From PKWO01 sp036384915 (GTDB lineage Bacteria > Pseudomonadota > Gammaproteobacteria > Burkholderiales > Burkholderiaceae_D): DNA of 17,476 nucleotides. This document shows positions 1-6,978 of this stretch, piece after piece. The position numbers and the translations under genes are program-made. Below the pieces are notes generated by a model. The model was not told the DNA's origin, did no database searches, and saw nothing but the letters and a program-made list of their open reading frames with translations. Numbering within the stretch: position 1 is the first letter of the stretch; the number at the start of each line of letters is the position of its first letter. The stretch is taken from NCBI GenBank assembly GCA_036384915.1, contig DASVLJ010000057.1, positions 1-17,476 of the forward strand. The letters run 5' to 3'.

Positions 1-1
1 C

Positions 2-2365
2 GACAACCGCCTTGCTGCCGCAGGCTATTTCACCGGCGCCGCCTCGCCCGCCACCTATCGCGGCACTGCGGCGGCAGCCAATGCGCGCGCCATGCTCGCC
101 ACCGTCAATGCGTCTACCGCCGCGAGTGCGCTGCAAGGCATCGCCGAGACCGATGCCCAGGCATACAACAACCGGACACTGTTCGAGAGCATCGCGCTGC
201 ATGGCGGCGAATGGTATGTCTACGACAACATCCCCTATGGCGGCGGCGTGCTGGTGCCGGGCAAGAACTACATATACAGCCAGGTGATCGACGACATCGC
301 CAATTCTCCCGCCACCGGCGCGCAACTCGCGACGACGCGCTTTACCACGCTCGATAGCGCGCTCTCCCCGCCCGCGTCCTCTTCGTCGCGCGTGCTGGTC
401 AACGGCCAGGTATTGCTGCGCCCCGCCGCGGGGCTGCGTTCGGTCAGCTACGTCGGCAACGGCATCCAGGTGCAGTACTACGACTCGACCGGCCAGACCG
501 TGGTTTCGACCTCGCACTTCGACAATTACAAATCGGCGCCCTTGAGCGGACAGATGGCGCAGTCCGGAGAAATCCTGCAGGCCAGCATTCCGCTCAACCT
601 GTGGGTCGGTTACCAGAATTTTTCCGCTTCGGCGAGCTGGCAAGCCGGCTCCGCCTATGTTTCGCACTCGGCACACGGCGTGGGCGACCTGTACGCCCTG
701 TTCGATTGCACCAACGTGGCAAGCCCGACCTATACCACGGGCACCGCGCCCACGCCTTGCCTGAGCAATACGGCACTGACGGCGGCCGTGTTCCCGCTTG
801 CCCTGTACTCGGGCGACATCCAAAAGCCCTACGAGATCGACAATGCCGGCGACGGCAGCTTCGTCACCGTGCAAGGCTTGCCGATGTGGATCGCCAACAA
901 TCCGCGCCCCCTGGAAGAGGCCGGCTCCCCCCTCTACCGTTTCTATGTCCAGATGAACGGCAGCATCTACATGGGAAGCCTGAGCAAGGACGGCAGCGCC
1001 ATCTACACGCGCCAGGCCGACGGCACCTTCGTCGACTACACCCTGGCCCTGAACCAGGCGGCGGCCAGCAGCATTTCCCAAGGCTTGATCACGGGCTCGA
1101 GCCAGGGCTCCAAGGCGGGCAGCGGCGTCGCCGTTTCCGATACGGCCGACATGTTCGGCATCGGCGGCACCGGCATCAACGGCGCGCTTTCGCCGAACGA
1201 TATACGCGCGCACTACAACGTGCCCGCCACACTCACCGGTGCCGGGCAGACGGTAGCCATCGTCGACGCTCCCGGCGGCGGCGACGTGGAAGCGGACCTG
1301 GCAGCCTACAGCGCCTACTACAACCTGCCGCCCTGCACCACGGCCAACGGCTGCCTCACGCAACATACCTTTGCGCCCGCCGCCGGCTACACCGGCAGCT
1401 GGGGTGCGGAACCCGATCTCGACGTGCAAATGGTCCACGCCGTTGCGCCGGGCGCCAAAATCCTGCTGGTGACGGCGGCGTCGAACAGCGCGGCGGACCT
1501 GTCCGCCGCGGTGGACTATGCCTTCAGCCAGCCTGGCGTCACGGCCGTATCGATGAGCTTTGGCGGCGGCCTCAATTCGCAGGCAACCGGCGATTTCTTC
1601 AATGCCGCAACCGGCGGCGGCGCGGTGGCTTTCGCCAGCAGCGGCGACGACGGATACGCGGTCGCGCCCTCGCTCCCGGCTGCGGATCCCTGGGTCGTCG
1701 CCGTGGGCGGCACGCGCGTCAACGCCGTAAAGCCGGGTACGGGCGATTGGGGCTGGCAATTCTCGGGCGGCGGCACCTACATCTATTTCCAGGCCAATTC
1801 CTGGATGGCGGCCATACAACCGCAAACCGTCACGGGCGGCAAGCGCGGCGTACCCGACGTCTCCGCCGTGGCCGACTTCCAGAACAGCGCCGTATCGGTC
1901 TACTATGCCGACCGCTGGGTGCTTGAAGGCGGGACCAGCGCATCCTCCCCCATCTGGGCCGGGTTCGCCGCCTTGTTCGGGGAATCGGTCGGCGCCAATA
2001 AGCAAACCCTGCTCTCCAAGCTGGGCACGCCGCCGGGCGGTTTCAGCCAGATCCTGTACCAGATGGCCGCCTCCACAAACGCCGCCAGCCTGTTCCATCA
2101 AACGACGGCAGGATCGAACGACGCGATCGGCGCCTACTGTCAGTTGTGCACGGCCACCGGCACATATAACGAAGTGACAGGCTTGGGTTCCCCCGATGTG
2201 GCCAACATGATGACTTATCTGGGCGGCAAGGCGCCCGCCGTGGCGGCGGTTTCCTCAGTCGATTCGCAACGCCTGGGGCAGCCGGCCTACAAGATGACGC
2301 GGACCATGCTGCGCACCAGGCAGGAAGCCTGGCGCGCAAAACAAGCCTTGAAACAGGGGCATTGA
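2..2365 (+). CDS. S53 family peptidase (sedolisin/kumamolisin-like serine-carboxyl protease), 5' partial
   Basis: The frame is open from base 2, so the true start lies outside the window and 787 residues are visible. The S53 catalytic core occupies roughly visible residues 385-745. A Glu-x3-Asp pair (GAEPDLD, E470 and D474), the oxyanion Asp in SSGDDG (D549) and the nucleophile in GGTSASSP (S646) together match the sedolisin triad plus oxyanion residue. A C-terminal VTGLGSPD matches the family's usual end of the calcium-binding region. Known members are secreted endopeptidases, often acid-active, with a removable prodomain. Upstream of the core are more than 380 residues rich in Gly, Ser, Tyr and Asn, which do not look like an ordinary prodomain to me. 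Cysteine pairs (FDC..PC, PPC..GC, CQLC) fit an exported protein. A basic tail of about 45 residues follows the core. The family call is firm; the substrate and the N-terminal region are unknown. Confidence 0.9.
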   Translation, partial: DNRLAAAGYFTGAASPATYRGTAAAANARAMLATVNASTAASALQGIAETDAQAYNNRTLFESIALHGGEWYVYDNIPYGGGVLVPGKNYIYSQVIDDIANSPATGAQLATTRFTTLDSALSPPASSSSRVLVNGQVLLRPAAGLRSVSYVGNGIQVQYYDSTGQTVVSTSHFDNYKSAPLSGQMAQSGEILQASIPLNLWVGYQNFSASASWQAGSAYVSHSAHGVGDLYALFDCTNVASPTYTTGTAPTPCLSNTALTAAVFPLALYSGDIQKPYEIDNAGDGSFVTVQGLPMWIANNPRPLEEAGSPLYRFYVQMNGSIYMGSLSKDGSAIYTRQADGTFVDYTLALNQAAASSISQGLITGSSQGSKAGSGVAVSDTADMFGIGGTGINGALSPNDIRAHYNVPATLTGAGQTVAIVDAPGGGDVEADLAAYSAYYNLPPCTTANGCLTQHTFAPAAGYTGSWGAEPDLDVQMVHAVAPGAKILLVTAASNSAADLSAAVDYAFSQPGVTAVSMSFGGGLNSQATGDFFNAATGGGAVAFASSGDDGYAVAPSLPAADPWVVAVGGTRVNAVKPGTGDWGWQFSGGGTYIYFQANSWMAAIQPQTVTGGKRGVPDVSAVADFQNSAVSVYYADRWVLEGGTSASSPIWAGFAALFGESVGANKQTLLSKLGTPPGGFSQILYQMAASTNAASLFHQTTAGSNDAIGAYCQLCTATGTYNEVTGLGSPDVANMMTYLGGKAPAVAAVSSVDSQRLGQPAYKMTRTMLRTRQEAWRAKQALKQGH

Positions 2366-2395
2366 CCCATCGGTGTTTTACACTGAGCAATCCTG

Positions 2396-2421
2396 AAGCC
2401 GGGCATCCGCCCGGCTTTTTT
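2396..2421 (+). terminator. Intrinsic terminator of the S53 peptidase gene
   Basis: A perfect 9-bp stem AAGCCGGGC / GCCCGGCTT (2396-2404 with 2409-2417) has a 4-nt loop ATCC and runs into six T residues (2416-2421). It lies 30 nt after the peptidase stop codon and separates that gene from the ABC cassette. Confidence 0.9.
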
Positions 2422-2554
2422 CATCGCTCTTCCTGCGGCGCCAGCGACGCAAATCCCGACCGCACGCATCCTGCTCCCAGCTTTTTGCATTCTGTCGCAA
2501 TCGGCTGGAGGCCCGCCTCGGCACGCCCTACTCTACCCTCACAGCAACACAATC

Positions 2555-2561
2555 AAAGGAG
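2555..2561 (+). promoter_or_regulatory. Shine-Dalgarno that fixes the start of the small membrane protein
   Basis: AAAGGAG lies 7 nt before the ATG at 2569. The same frame is open back to 2362, but only this ATG has a good Shine-Dalgarno and gives a protein that begins directly with membrane segments. Confidence 0.75.
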
Positions 2562-2568
2562 AATCATC

Positions 2569-2841
2569 ATGAAAGACATCTTCACCTACACGCTCAGCGC
2601 TCTCGGCCTGGCCATTCTTGCCGTCATCGCCACACCGGTTGCCGTTGCGCTCGGCATCGTCCTGCTGATCGCGGCATGCTTTGGCGCCGGCATCGGCATC
2701 GCGGGACTCGGCGCGCTGCTCATCGTCGCAGCGGTGGTCTGCTGCGTTGCCCTGCACTTGATCGTGCCGTTGCTCATCCCGGTCCTGCTCGTGCTCGGCA
2801 TCGTCTACCTGGTCAAGGCTTGCACGCGCAAGACCGCCTGA
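2569..2841 (+). CDS. Small hydrophobic membrane protein of unknown function (90 aa)
   Basis: This 90-residue protein is almost entirely hydrophobic. Segments at about residues 10-38, 40-62 and 64-83 are rich in Ala, Val, Leu, Ile and Gly, which suggests three or four closely packed membrane helices, and the tail KACTRKTA is short and basic. Two adjacent cysteines lie in the segment AAVVCCVALHL. I do not recognise a family. The gene is 24 nt upstream of the ABC ATPase on the same strand, with no terminator between, so it is probably the first gene of that operon. It could be an accessory subunit of the transporter or an independent envelope-stress type protein; this is inference from position only. 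The start is set by the Shine-Dalgarno at 2555-2561. Confidence 0.75.
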   Translation: MKDIFTYTLSALGLAILAVIATPVAVALGIVLLIAACFGAGIGIAGLGALLIVAAVVCCVALHLIVPLLIPVLLVLGIVYLVKACTRKTA

Positions 2842-2865
2842 TAGCAAGCGAAAGGAAGCCCAAAC

Positions 2866-3759
2866 ATGGACGCACCGGCAAGCCTGCTGCAACTGGAAAA
2901 CCTGGGCTTTCGCTACCCCAACGGCCATGTTGCGGTTTCGGATTTCTCGCTCGAACTCGGACCCGGCATACTCGGCCTGCTGGGTCCGAACGGCGCCGGC
3001 AAATCGAGCCTGATGCGCGTGCTTGCCACGCTCAACAAAGCCAGCACGGGCCGCGTATTGTGGAAAGGACAGGACATCGCCCGCGAACCCGATGCCTTGC
3101 GCACCGAACTCGGTTACCTGCCGCAGGATTTCGGTACCTACCCCGCGCTGTCGGCACGCGAATTCCTCGGTTTCCTGGCCGCGGTCAAGGGCTTGCCGCG
3201 CCGCACTTCGAAGGAACGCGTGCAATGGTGTCTGACGCAGGTCGGCTTGGGCGAGGCGGCGGACAAGCCCCTCGGTTCCTATTCCGGCGGCATGCGCCAG
3301 CGCGTCGGTATTGCGCAAGCCTTGTTGAACGACCCCAGGCTCTTGATCGTCGATGAACCCACGGTCGGCCTCGACCCCGAAGAGCGCTTGCGCTTCCGCC
3401 ATCTGCTCACCGATCTGGCCGACCATCGCCTCGTCATTCTCTCGACCCATATCGTGTCCGACATCGAAGCCAGTGCGGGCAAGATCGCCGTCATGGGCCA
3501 GGGCAGGCTGCGCTTTTTCGGCGCGCCGCAGGAAATGCTCGACGCGGCCGTGGGCAAGATCTGGGAACTGACGATCGCACCGGAACAATTGGCCGCGATG
3601 AAGCAGCACCTGCGTATTTGCCACTCCATACGCAAGCCCGCCGGCGTGCTGATCCGCGTGGTGGCCGCCGCCGCCCCGCGCGCCGACGCACAAGCGGTCG
3701 CGCCGACACTGGAAGACGCCTACATGGCGCTGTACGACCACGAAGCGGCACAGTCATGA
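2866..3759 (+). CDS. ABC transporter ATP-binding protein (exporter type)
   Basis: This is a complete 297-residue nucleotide-binding subunit. Visible motifs are Walker A GPNGAGKSS (residues 40-48), Q-loop Q87 in LPQDFG, signature YSGGMRQ (139-145), Walker B LLIVDEP (159-165) followed by GLDPEER, and the H-loop His in STHIVSD (H195). The arrangement and the 220-297 tail, which is not a TOBE or periplasmic-binding-system type, fit the ABC-2/DrrA-like group that drives export or membrane remodelling by ATP hydrolysis at the inner membrane. AAAGGA at 2851-2856 precedes the ATG. The stop overlaps the start of the next gene (ATGA at 3756-3759), so translation with the permease is probably coupled. 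The substrate cannot be inferred. Confidence 0.93.
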   Translation: MDAPASLLQLENLGFRYPNGHVAVSDFSLELGPGILGLLGPNGAGKSSLMRVLATLNKASTGRVLWKGQDIAREPDALRTELGYLPQDFGTYPALSAREFLGFLAAVKGLPRRTSKERVQWCLTQVGLGEAADKPLGSYSGGMRQRVGIAQALLNDPRLLIVDEPTVGLDPEERLRFRHLLTDLADHRLVILSTHIVSDIEASAGKIAVMGQGRLRFFGAPQEMLDAAVGKIWELTIAPEQLAAMKQHLRICHSIRKPAGVLIRVVAAAAPRADAQAVAPTLEDAYMALYDHEAAQS

Positions 3760-5333
3760 ACACCTTGTCTGCGCGCCTGCATTGCACGCTGGCGATCGCC
3801 AGGGCCGACCTCGTCATACGGCTGCGCTCGCCGCGCTTCTGGATCGTGCTGGGCTTGCTTGTCCTTGCCACCCGGGCCGGCTTCCCCGGACCGGACGGCT
3901 TGTTCACCACGGCGGAGGTCAACGGCCATTACCGAGCCTGGTACAGCAGCGCCTGGGTCGGCATGCTGATCGGCCTGCTCGATGCGCTACTGCTTTCGCT
4001 GGCCGGCTTTTACGTGATACGCGGCACCGTGGTACGCGACATCGATACGCGCGTCTGGCAACTGCTGGTCGCCACCACCATGACGCGGCGCGGCTATCTG
4101 TTCGCCAAATGGTGCAGCCACATGGCGGTATTGCTCCTGATGGCGCTCGTGTCACTCGCCGTCGGCTTGGCCATGCAATGGCTGCGTGCCGAAGACCGGC
4201 AGTTCGACCTCGTCGAAGCACTCAAGCCCATCGTGCTGCTCGCCCTGCCGGCGCTGGCGCTGACGGCCGCCGCCGCGATCTGGTTCGACTTGCTGCCGCC
4301 CTTGCGCCGCACCGCCGGCAGCGTGCTGTTCTTCTTCGCCTGGGTCGCCACTCTGGCCATCGGCACTACCGACAAGGCCGTGTGGGAAAACCCCAGGGGC
4401 GTCCGCGCATTCATCAACGACCCTGCGGGCATGGTGGTATTCCTGCGCGGCCTGACCCGCGACGCGGCGCCGCAACTGGCCGAAAAGAAAATCGACAGCT
4501 TTTGCCTCGGCTGCGGCGAAAAGGCCGGCGAGGACACGGACCGCTTCGTCTGGAAACGCTGGGACCCGCGCCCGCAGGACGTCGTCGGACGCGCCTTCTG
4601 GCTGGCCGTTGCGCTCGCTGCCGTGGCTGCCGCCTCGCCCGTGCTCGATTGGGCTGGAGCACGCGCCGGTTCGCCGATGGAAGCGAGCGGCAAGAAGATT
4701 CCGCGCAACCGGCCGTTGCGCCTGCTCACGCGCGCCCTGGAACCGCTGCAAGCAAGCCTGTTGGGCCGCATGGTGTCGGCCGAGCTGCTTCTGATCCTGC
4801 GTCAGCGCCGCATCCTGTGGTGGCTGGCCCTGATCGTGCTCTCCGTGCTGCAAGCCGCAGCTCCCGCGGACGTCGCCGCGATCGCCGTCTGCCTGGCCTG
4901 GACGCTCTCGCTCGACGTGCTGGGCCATGCGGCATTGCGCGACCGGGAAAACGGCACGCGGGAACTGGTATTCAGCGCCGCGGGCGCCACCTGGCGCATC
5001 TTCTCGGCGCGCGTCATCGTGCTTTTCGCCATGGCCCTGTCCGCCTCGCTGCCGGCACTGCTGCGCTTTGCCGCCGACATGCCGGCGGCGGCTCTGGCCA
5101 TCCTGGTCGTATCGGCCTCGCTGACAGTTTGGGGCATTGCCTTCGGCGCCTTGTTCGGCAATGCCCGCGCCTTTGAGATCGTGTTTTGCGTACTGCTCTA
5201 TCATGGGTTGAATCAAGGCGCAACCCTGAACGTGATCGCAGACCCGCTCGGCACCAGCATCTGGCACGCCGTCTTGCTAGCGCCAGCCATTGCCCTTTCC
5301 TTGTGGCGCTGGCCGCGCATAATACGGGCTTGA
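3756..5333 (+). CDS. ABC transporter permease, large ABC-2-like membrane subunit
   Basis: This 525-residue polytopic protein starts at the ATG overlapping the ATPase stop. Hydrophobic segments are seen at about residues 28-42, 66-88, 122-142, 157-176, 188-204, 280-296, 353-368, 372-390, 417-434, 443-468 and 471-484, plus one near 503-517. This suggests two six-helix halves in one chain. Between the halves, about residues 205-278 form a soluble segment with a Cys-x2-Cys motif (SFCLGCGEK, C250 and C253), followed by an acidic and aromatic stretch. Known relatives (ABC-2/NatB-like permeases) form the membrane path for the partner ATPase. The Cys motif could be a disulfide or a metal/redox site if it is periplasmic; this is inference. 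No substrate can be assigned. Confidence 0.85.
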   Translation: MNTLSARLHCTLAIARADLVIRLRSPRFWIVLGLLVLATRAGFPGPDGLFTTAEVNGHYRAWYSSAWVGMLIGLLDALLLSLAGFYVIRGTVVRDIDTRVWQLLVATTMTRRGYLFAKWCSHMAVLLLMALVSLAVGLAMQWLRAEDRQFDLVEALKPIVLLALPALALTAAAAIWFDLLPPLRRTAGSVLFFFAWVATLAIGTTDKAVWENPRGVRAFINDPAGMVVFLRGLTRDAAPQLAEKKIDSFCLGCGEKAGEDTDRFVWKRWDPRPQDVVGRAFWLAVALAAVAAASPVLDWAGARAGSPMEASGKKIPRNRPLRLLTRALEPLQASLLGRMVSAELLLILRQRRILWWLALIVLSVLQAAAPADVAAIAVCLAWTLSLDVLGHAALRDRENGTRELVFSAAGATWRIFSARVIVLFAMALSASLPALLRFAADMPAAALAILVVSASLTVWGIAFGALFGNARAFEIVFCVLLYHGLNQGATLNVIADPLGTSIWHAVLLAPAIALSLWRWPRIIRA

Positions 5334-5417
5334 ATCAAAATTCACATTTGTTTGCGTTTCCTGCAAGCAGTTATGTTAATTCTTGTTGCTTTTTATCCCC
5401 TACCGATTGCATAAGCC

Positions 5418-5425
5418 GCCGATAA
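5418..5425 (+). promoter_or_regulatory. Sigma-28 (FliA) -10 element upstream of cheV
   Basis: GCCGATAA matches the enterobacterial FliA -10 consensus at all eight positions and lies 43 nt before the cheV start, upstream of a chemotaxis gene. The -35 region expected about 15 nt upstream (near 5399-5402, CCTA) does not match TAAA, so the promoter call rests on the -10 box and context. Confidence 0.55.
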
Positions 5426-5455
5426 GCGCGAAAGTGTGCGTGTTTACTTTTGCGC

Positions 5456-5459
5456 GAGG
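5456..5459 (+). promoter_or_regulatory. Shine-Dalgarno deciding the cheV start
   Basis: GAGG is 8 nt before the ATG at 5468. An upstream in-frame TTG at 5450 overlaps this region and has no ribosome binding site of its own, so the ATG is preferred. Confidence 0.6.
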
Positions 5460-5467
5460 CGGCAAGG

Positions 5468-6421
5468 ATGAAATCCGTACAACAAGAAGTCGATGACCGC
5501 ACCAACCTTACCAGTTCCAACAAATTTGAATTGCTGCTGTTCCGCCTGGGCGGCGACGAAAACGGCGAGCATTCGGAACTGTACGGCATCAACGTATTCA
5601 AAATCCGCGAAATCGTCGCCATGCCGCCGATCACCTCGGTCGCCGGCTCCGGCCCGCACATGATGGGCGTGGTCAATCTGCGCGGCGCCATCATCCCCGT
5701 CATCGACTTGTGCGGCGTGGTCGGCTGCACGCCCAAGACCGGACGCAACATCATCCTGGTCACCGAATTTGCCCGCACCACGCAAGCCTTCGCCGTCGAA
5801 TCGGTCGAAGAGATCGTGATGCTGGACTGGAACCAGGTCTTGTCGGCCGACAAGAGCACCGGAGGCGGCCTGGTCACCTCCATTGCGCGCGTGGATGGCA
5901 ATGTCGACAACACGCGCCTGGCACAAGTGCTGGACGTGGAACAGATCCTGCGCCAGATCACCCCGCCGTCCCAGCCGGACATCGATGAAAATACCATCGG
6001 CCCGAAGATCAAGCTGGCGCCGGGCGCCATCATCCTGGCCGCCGACGATTCCGGCACGGCGCGTCTCTTGATCGAAGGCGGCTTGAACGCCATGGGCGCA
6101 TCCTACTTCATGGCCAAAACCGGCAAGGAAGCCTGGGAGAAACTGCAGCACCTCGCCGAGGCGGCCAAGAAGGAAGGTAAAACCGTCAGAGAAAAAGTGG
6201 CGCTGGTATTGACCGACCTGGAAATGCCGGAAATGGACGGCTTCACCCTGACGCGCAAGATCAAGCAGGATCCGGCCTATGCCGGAATACCCGTGGTGAT
6301 CCACTCGTCACTATCCGGCTCCACCAATGAGGATCACGTCAAGAGTGTGGGTGCGGACGCCTATGTAGCCAAGTTTGACGCCGAGGAGTTGGCAGAGACT
6401 ATTAGGAAAGCACTACGCTGA
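5468..6421 (+). CDS. cheV: Chemotaxis protein CheV (CheW-like domain fused to receiver domain)
   Basis: The protein has 317 residues. Residues about 19-165 form a CheW-like coupling domain (LYGINVFKIREIV, MMGVVNLRGAIIPVIDL), and residues about 185-317 form a response-regulator receiver. Receiver residues visible are the acidic pair D193/D194 (LAADDSG), the phospho-acceptor D250 (VLTDLEMPEMDG), S280 (IHSSLSG) and K302 (VAKFD). CheV couples chemoreceptors to CheA in the cytoplasm and is tuned by phosphorylation. The gene stands alone, with its own likely FliA promoter at 5418-5425 and a terminator directly after it. It is therefore probably transcribed as a single gene within the flagellar/chemotaxis regulon rather than from the main che operon. 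Confidence 0.95.
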   Translation: MKSVQQEVDDRTNLTSSNKFELLLFRLGGDENGEHSELYGINVFKIREIVAMPPITSVAGSGPHMMGVVNLRGAIIPVIDLCGVVGCTPKTGRNIILVTEFARTTQAFAVESVEEIVMLDWNQVLSADKSTGGGLVTSIARVDGNVDNTRLAQVLDVEQILRQITPPSQPDIDENTIGPKIKLAPGAIILAADDSGTARLLIEGGLNAMGASYFMAKTGKEAWEKLQHLAEAAKKEGKTVREKVALVLTDLEMPEMDGFTLTRKIKQDPAYAGIPVVIHSSLSGSTNEDHVKSVGADAYVAKFDAEELAETIRKALR

Positions 6422-6441
6422 GGCGACTGCATCATCGCCAT

Positions 6442-6471
6442 CCGTAGGGTAACCTACCCTACGGTTCTTTC
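6442..6471 (+). terminator. Intrinsic terminator of cheV
   Basis: A perfect 9-bp stem CCGTAGGGT / ACCCTACGG (6442-6450 with 6456-6464) has a 5-nt loop and is followed by TTCTTTC. It begins 20 nt after the cheV stop, between two convergent genes. On the minus strand the sequence after the stem is not T-rich, so it serves mainly the plus strand. Confidence 0.8.
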
Positions 6472-6477
6472 TCACCA

Positions 6478-6936
6478 TCAAGCCGAAAACAGGCGCACCA
6501 CTTCCGCGGCCGTATTCGCAGCCCGCAACTCGTCGCGAAACCCCGTGCCCGACATCTTCCCCGCCACCTCGGCCAGGATTTCCAGGTGAACCTGGGTTGC
6601 ATGGGAAGGAACGGTCAGCACGAAGAAGTCGCCCACCGCTTCCGCATCGGGCGCACCGAAGTCGATTGCACTCTTGAGCCGCACGAACGCCGCCAGCGGC
6701 TTGTCCAGCCCCTTGACGCGCGCATGCGGAATCGCCAAGCCGTGGCCAAGGCCGGTCGAGCCCAGCTCTTCACGCATTTCCAGGCCGGCAATCACCTCGG
6801 ACTCGTCCAAACCATGGTTCCGGTGCCAGCGCTCCGCCACGGCACGAAAAATTTCGCCACGGTCATGCGCATTCAGGTCGAGCAATACGTTGTCGACCAT
6901 CAACATCGAGCCCAGCAAATTGGCTTGGCTTTCCAT
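6478..6936 (-). CDS. PTS IIA-like regulatory protein (EIIA-Ntr / PtsN family)
   Basis: The protein has 152 residues, starting at the ATG at 6936. The core GSTGLGHGLAIPHARV (residues 59-74) contains the family's phosphorylatable histidine (H71). The order of segments (N-terminal helix, MREELGSTGLG, then VPSHATQVHLEILAEVA) is that of the PTS EIIA type-2 fold used by PtsN. Known members accept phosphate from NPr and, through their phosphorylation state, regulate transporters, kinases and nitrogen or potassium metabolism; they do not import sugar. There is no rpoN, hpf, hprK or sugar EIIB/EIIC nearby, so this may be a paralogue rather than the main ptsN. It starts 42 nt after the RND pump gene with no terminator between, so it may be the fourth gene of that operon. 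Confidence 0.88.
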   Translation of the reverse strand: MESQANLLGSMLMVDNVLLDLNAHDRGEIFRAVAERWHRNHGLDESEVIAGLEMREELGSTGLGHGLAIPHARVKGLDKPLAAFVRLKSAIDFGAPDAEAVGDFFVLTVPSHATQVHLEILAEVAGKMSGTGFRDELRAANTAAEVVRLFSA

Positions 6937-6941
6937 GATTT

Positions 6942-6947
6942 CACCTC
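6942..6947 (-). promoter_or_regulatory. Shine-Dalgarno deciding the EIIA-Ntr-like start
   Basis: On the minus strand GAGGTG lies 5 nt before the ATG at 6936. The frame is open 12 codons further upstream, but that start has no good ribosome binding site and would add residues foreign to the family. Confidence 0.65.
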
Positions 6948-6978
6948 GATTGCGCAACGCAGCAAACCTCATTCTAGC

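Noticed and set aside
2539..3741. 400-codon minus-strand open frame opposite the ABC ATPase
   Set aside because: Antisense to a gene with every ABC motif; composition and lack of domains mark it as a shadow.
5262..5279. Sigma-54-like sequence TGGCACG followed by TTGCTA, upstream of cheV
   Set aside because: The GG-to-GC distance is 13 instead of the strict 12, and it lies inside the permease gene; the sigma-28 element is nearer and better placed.
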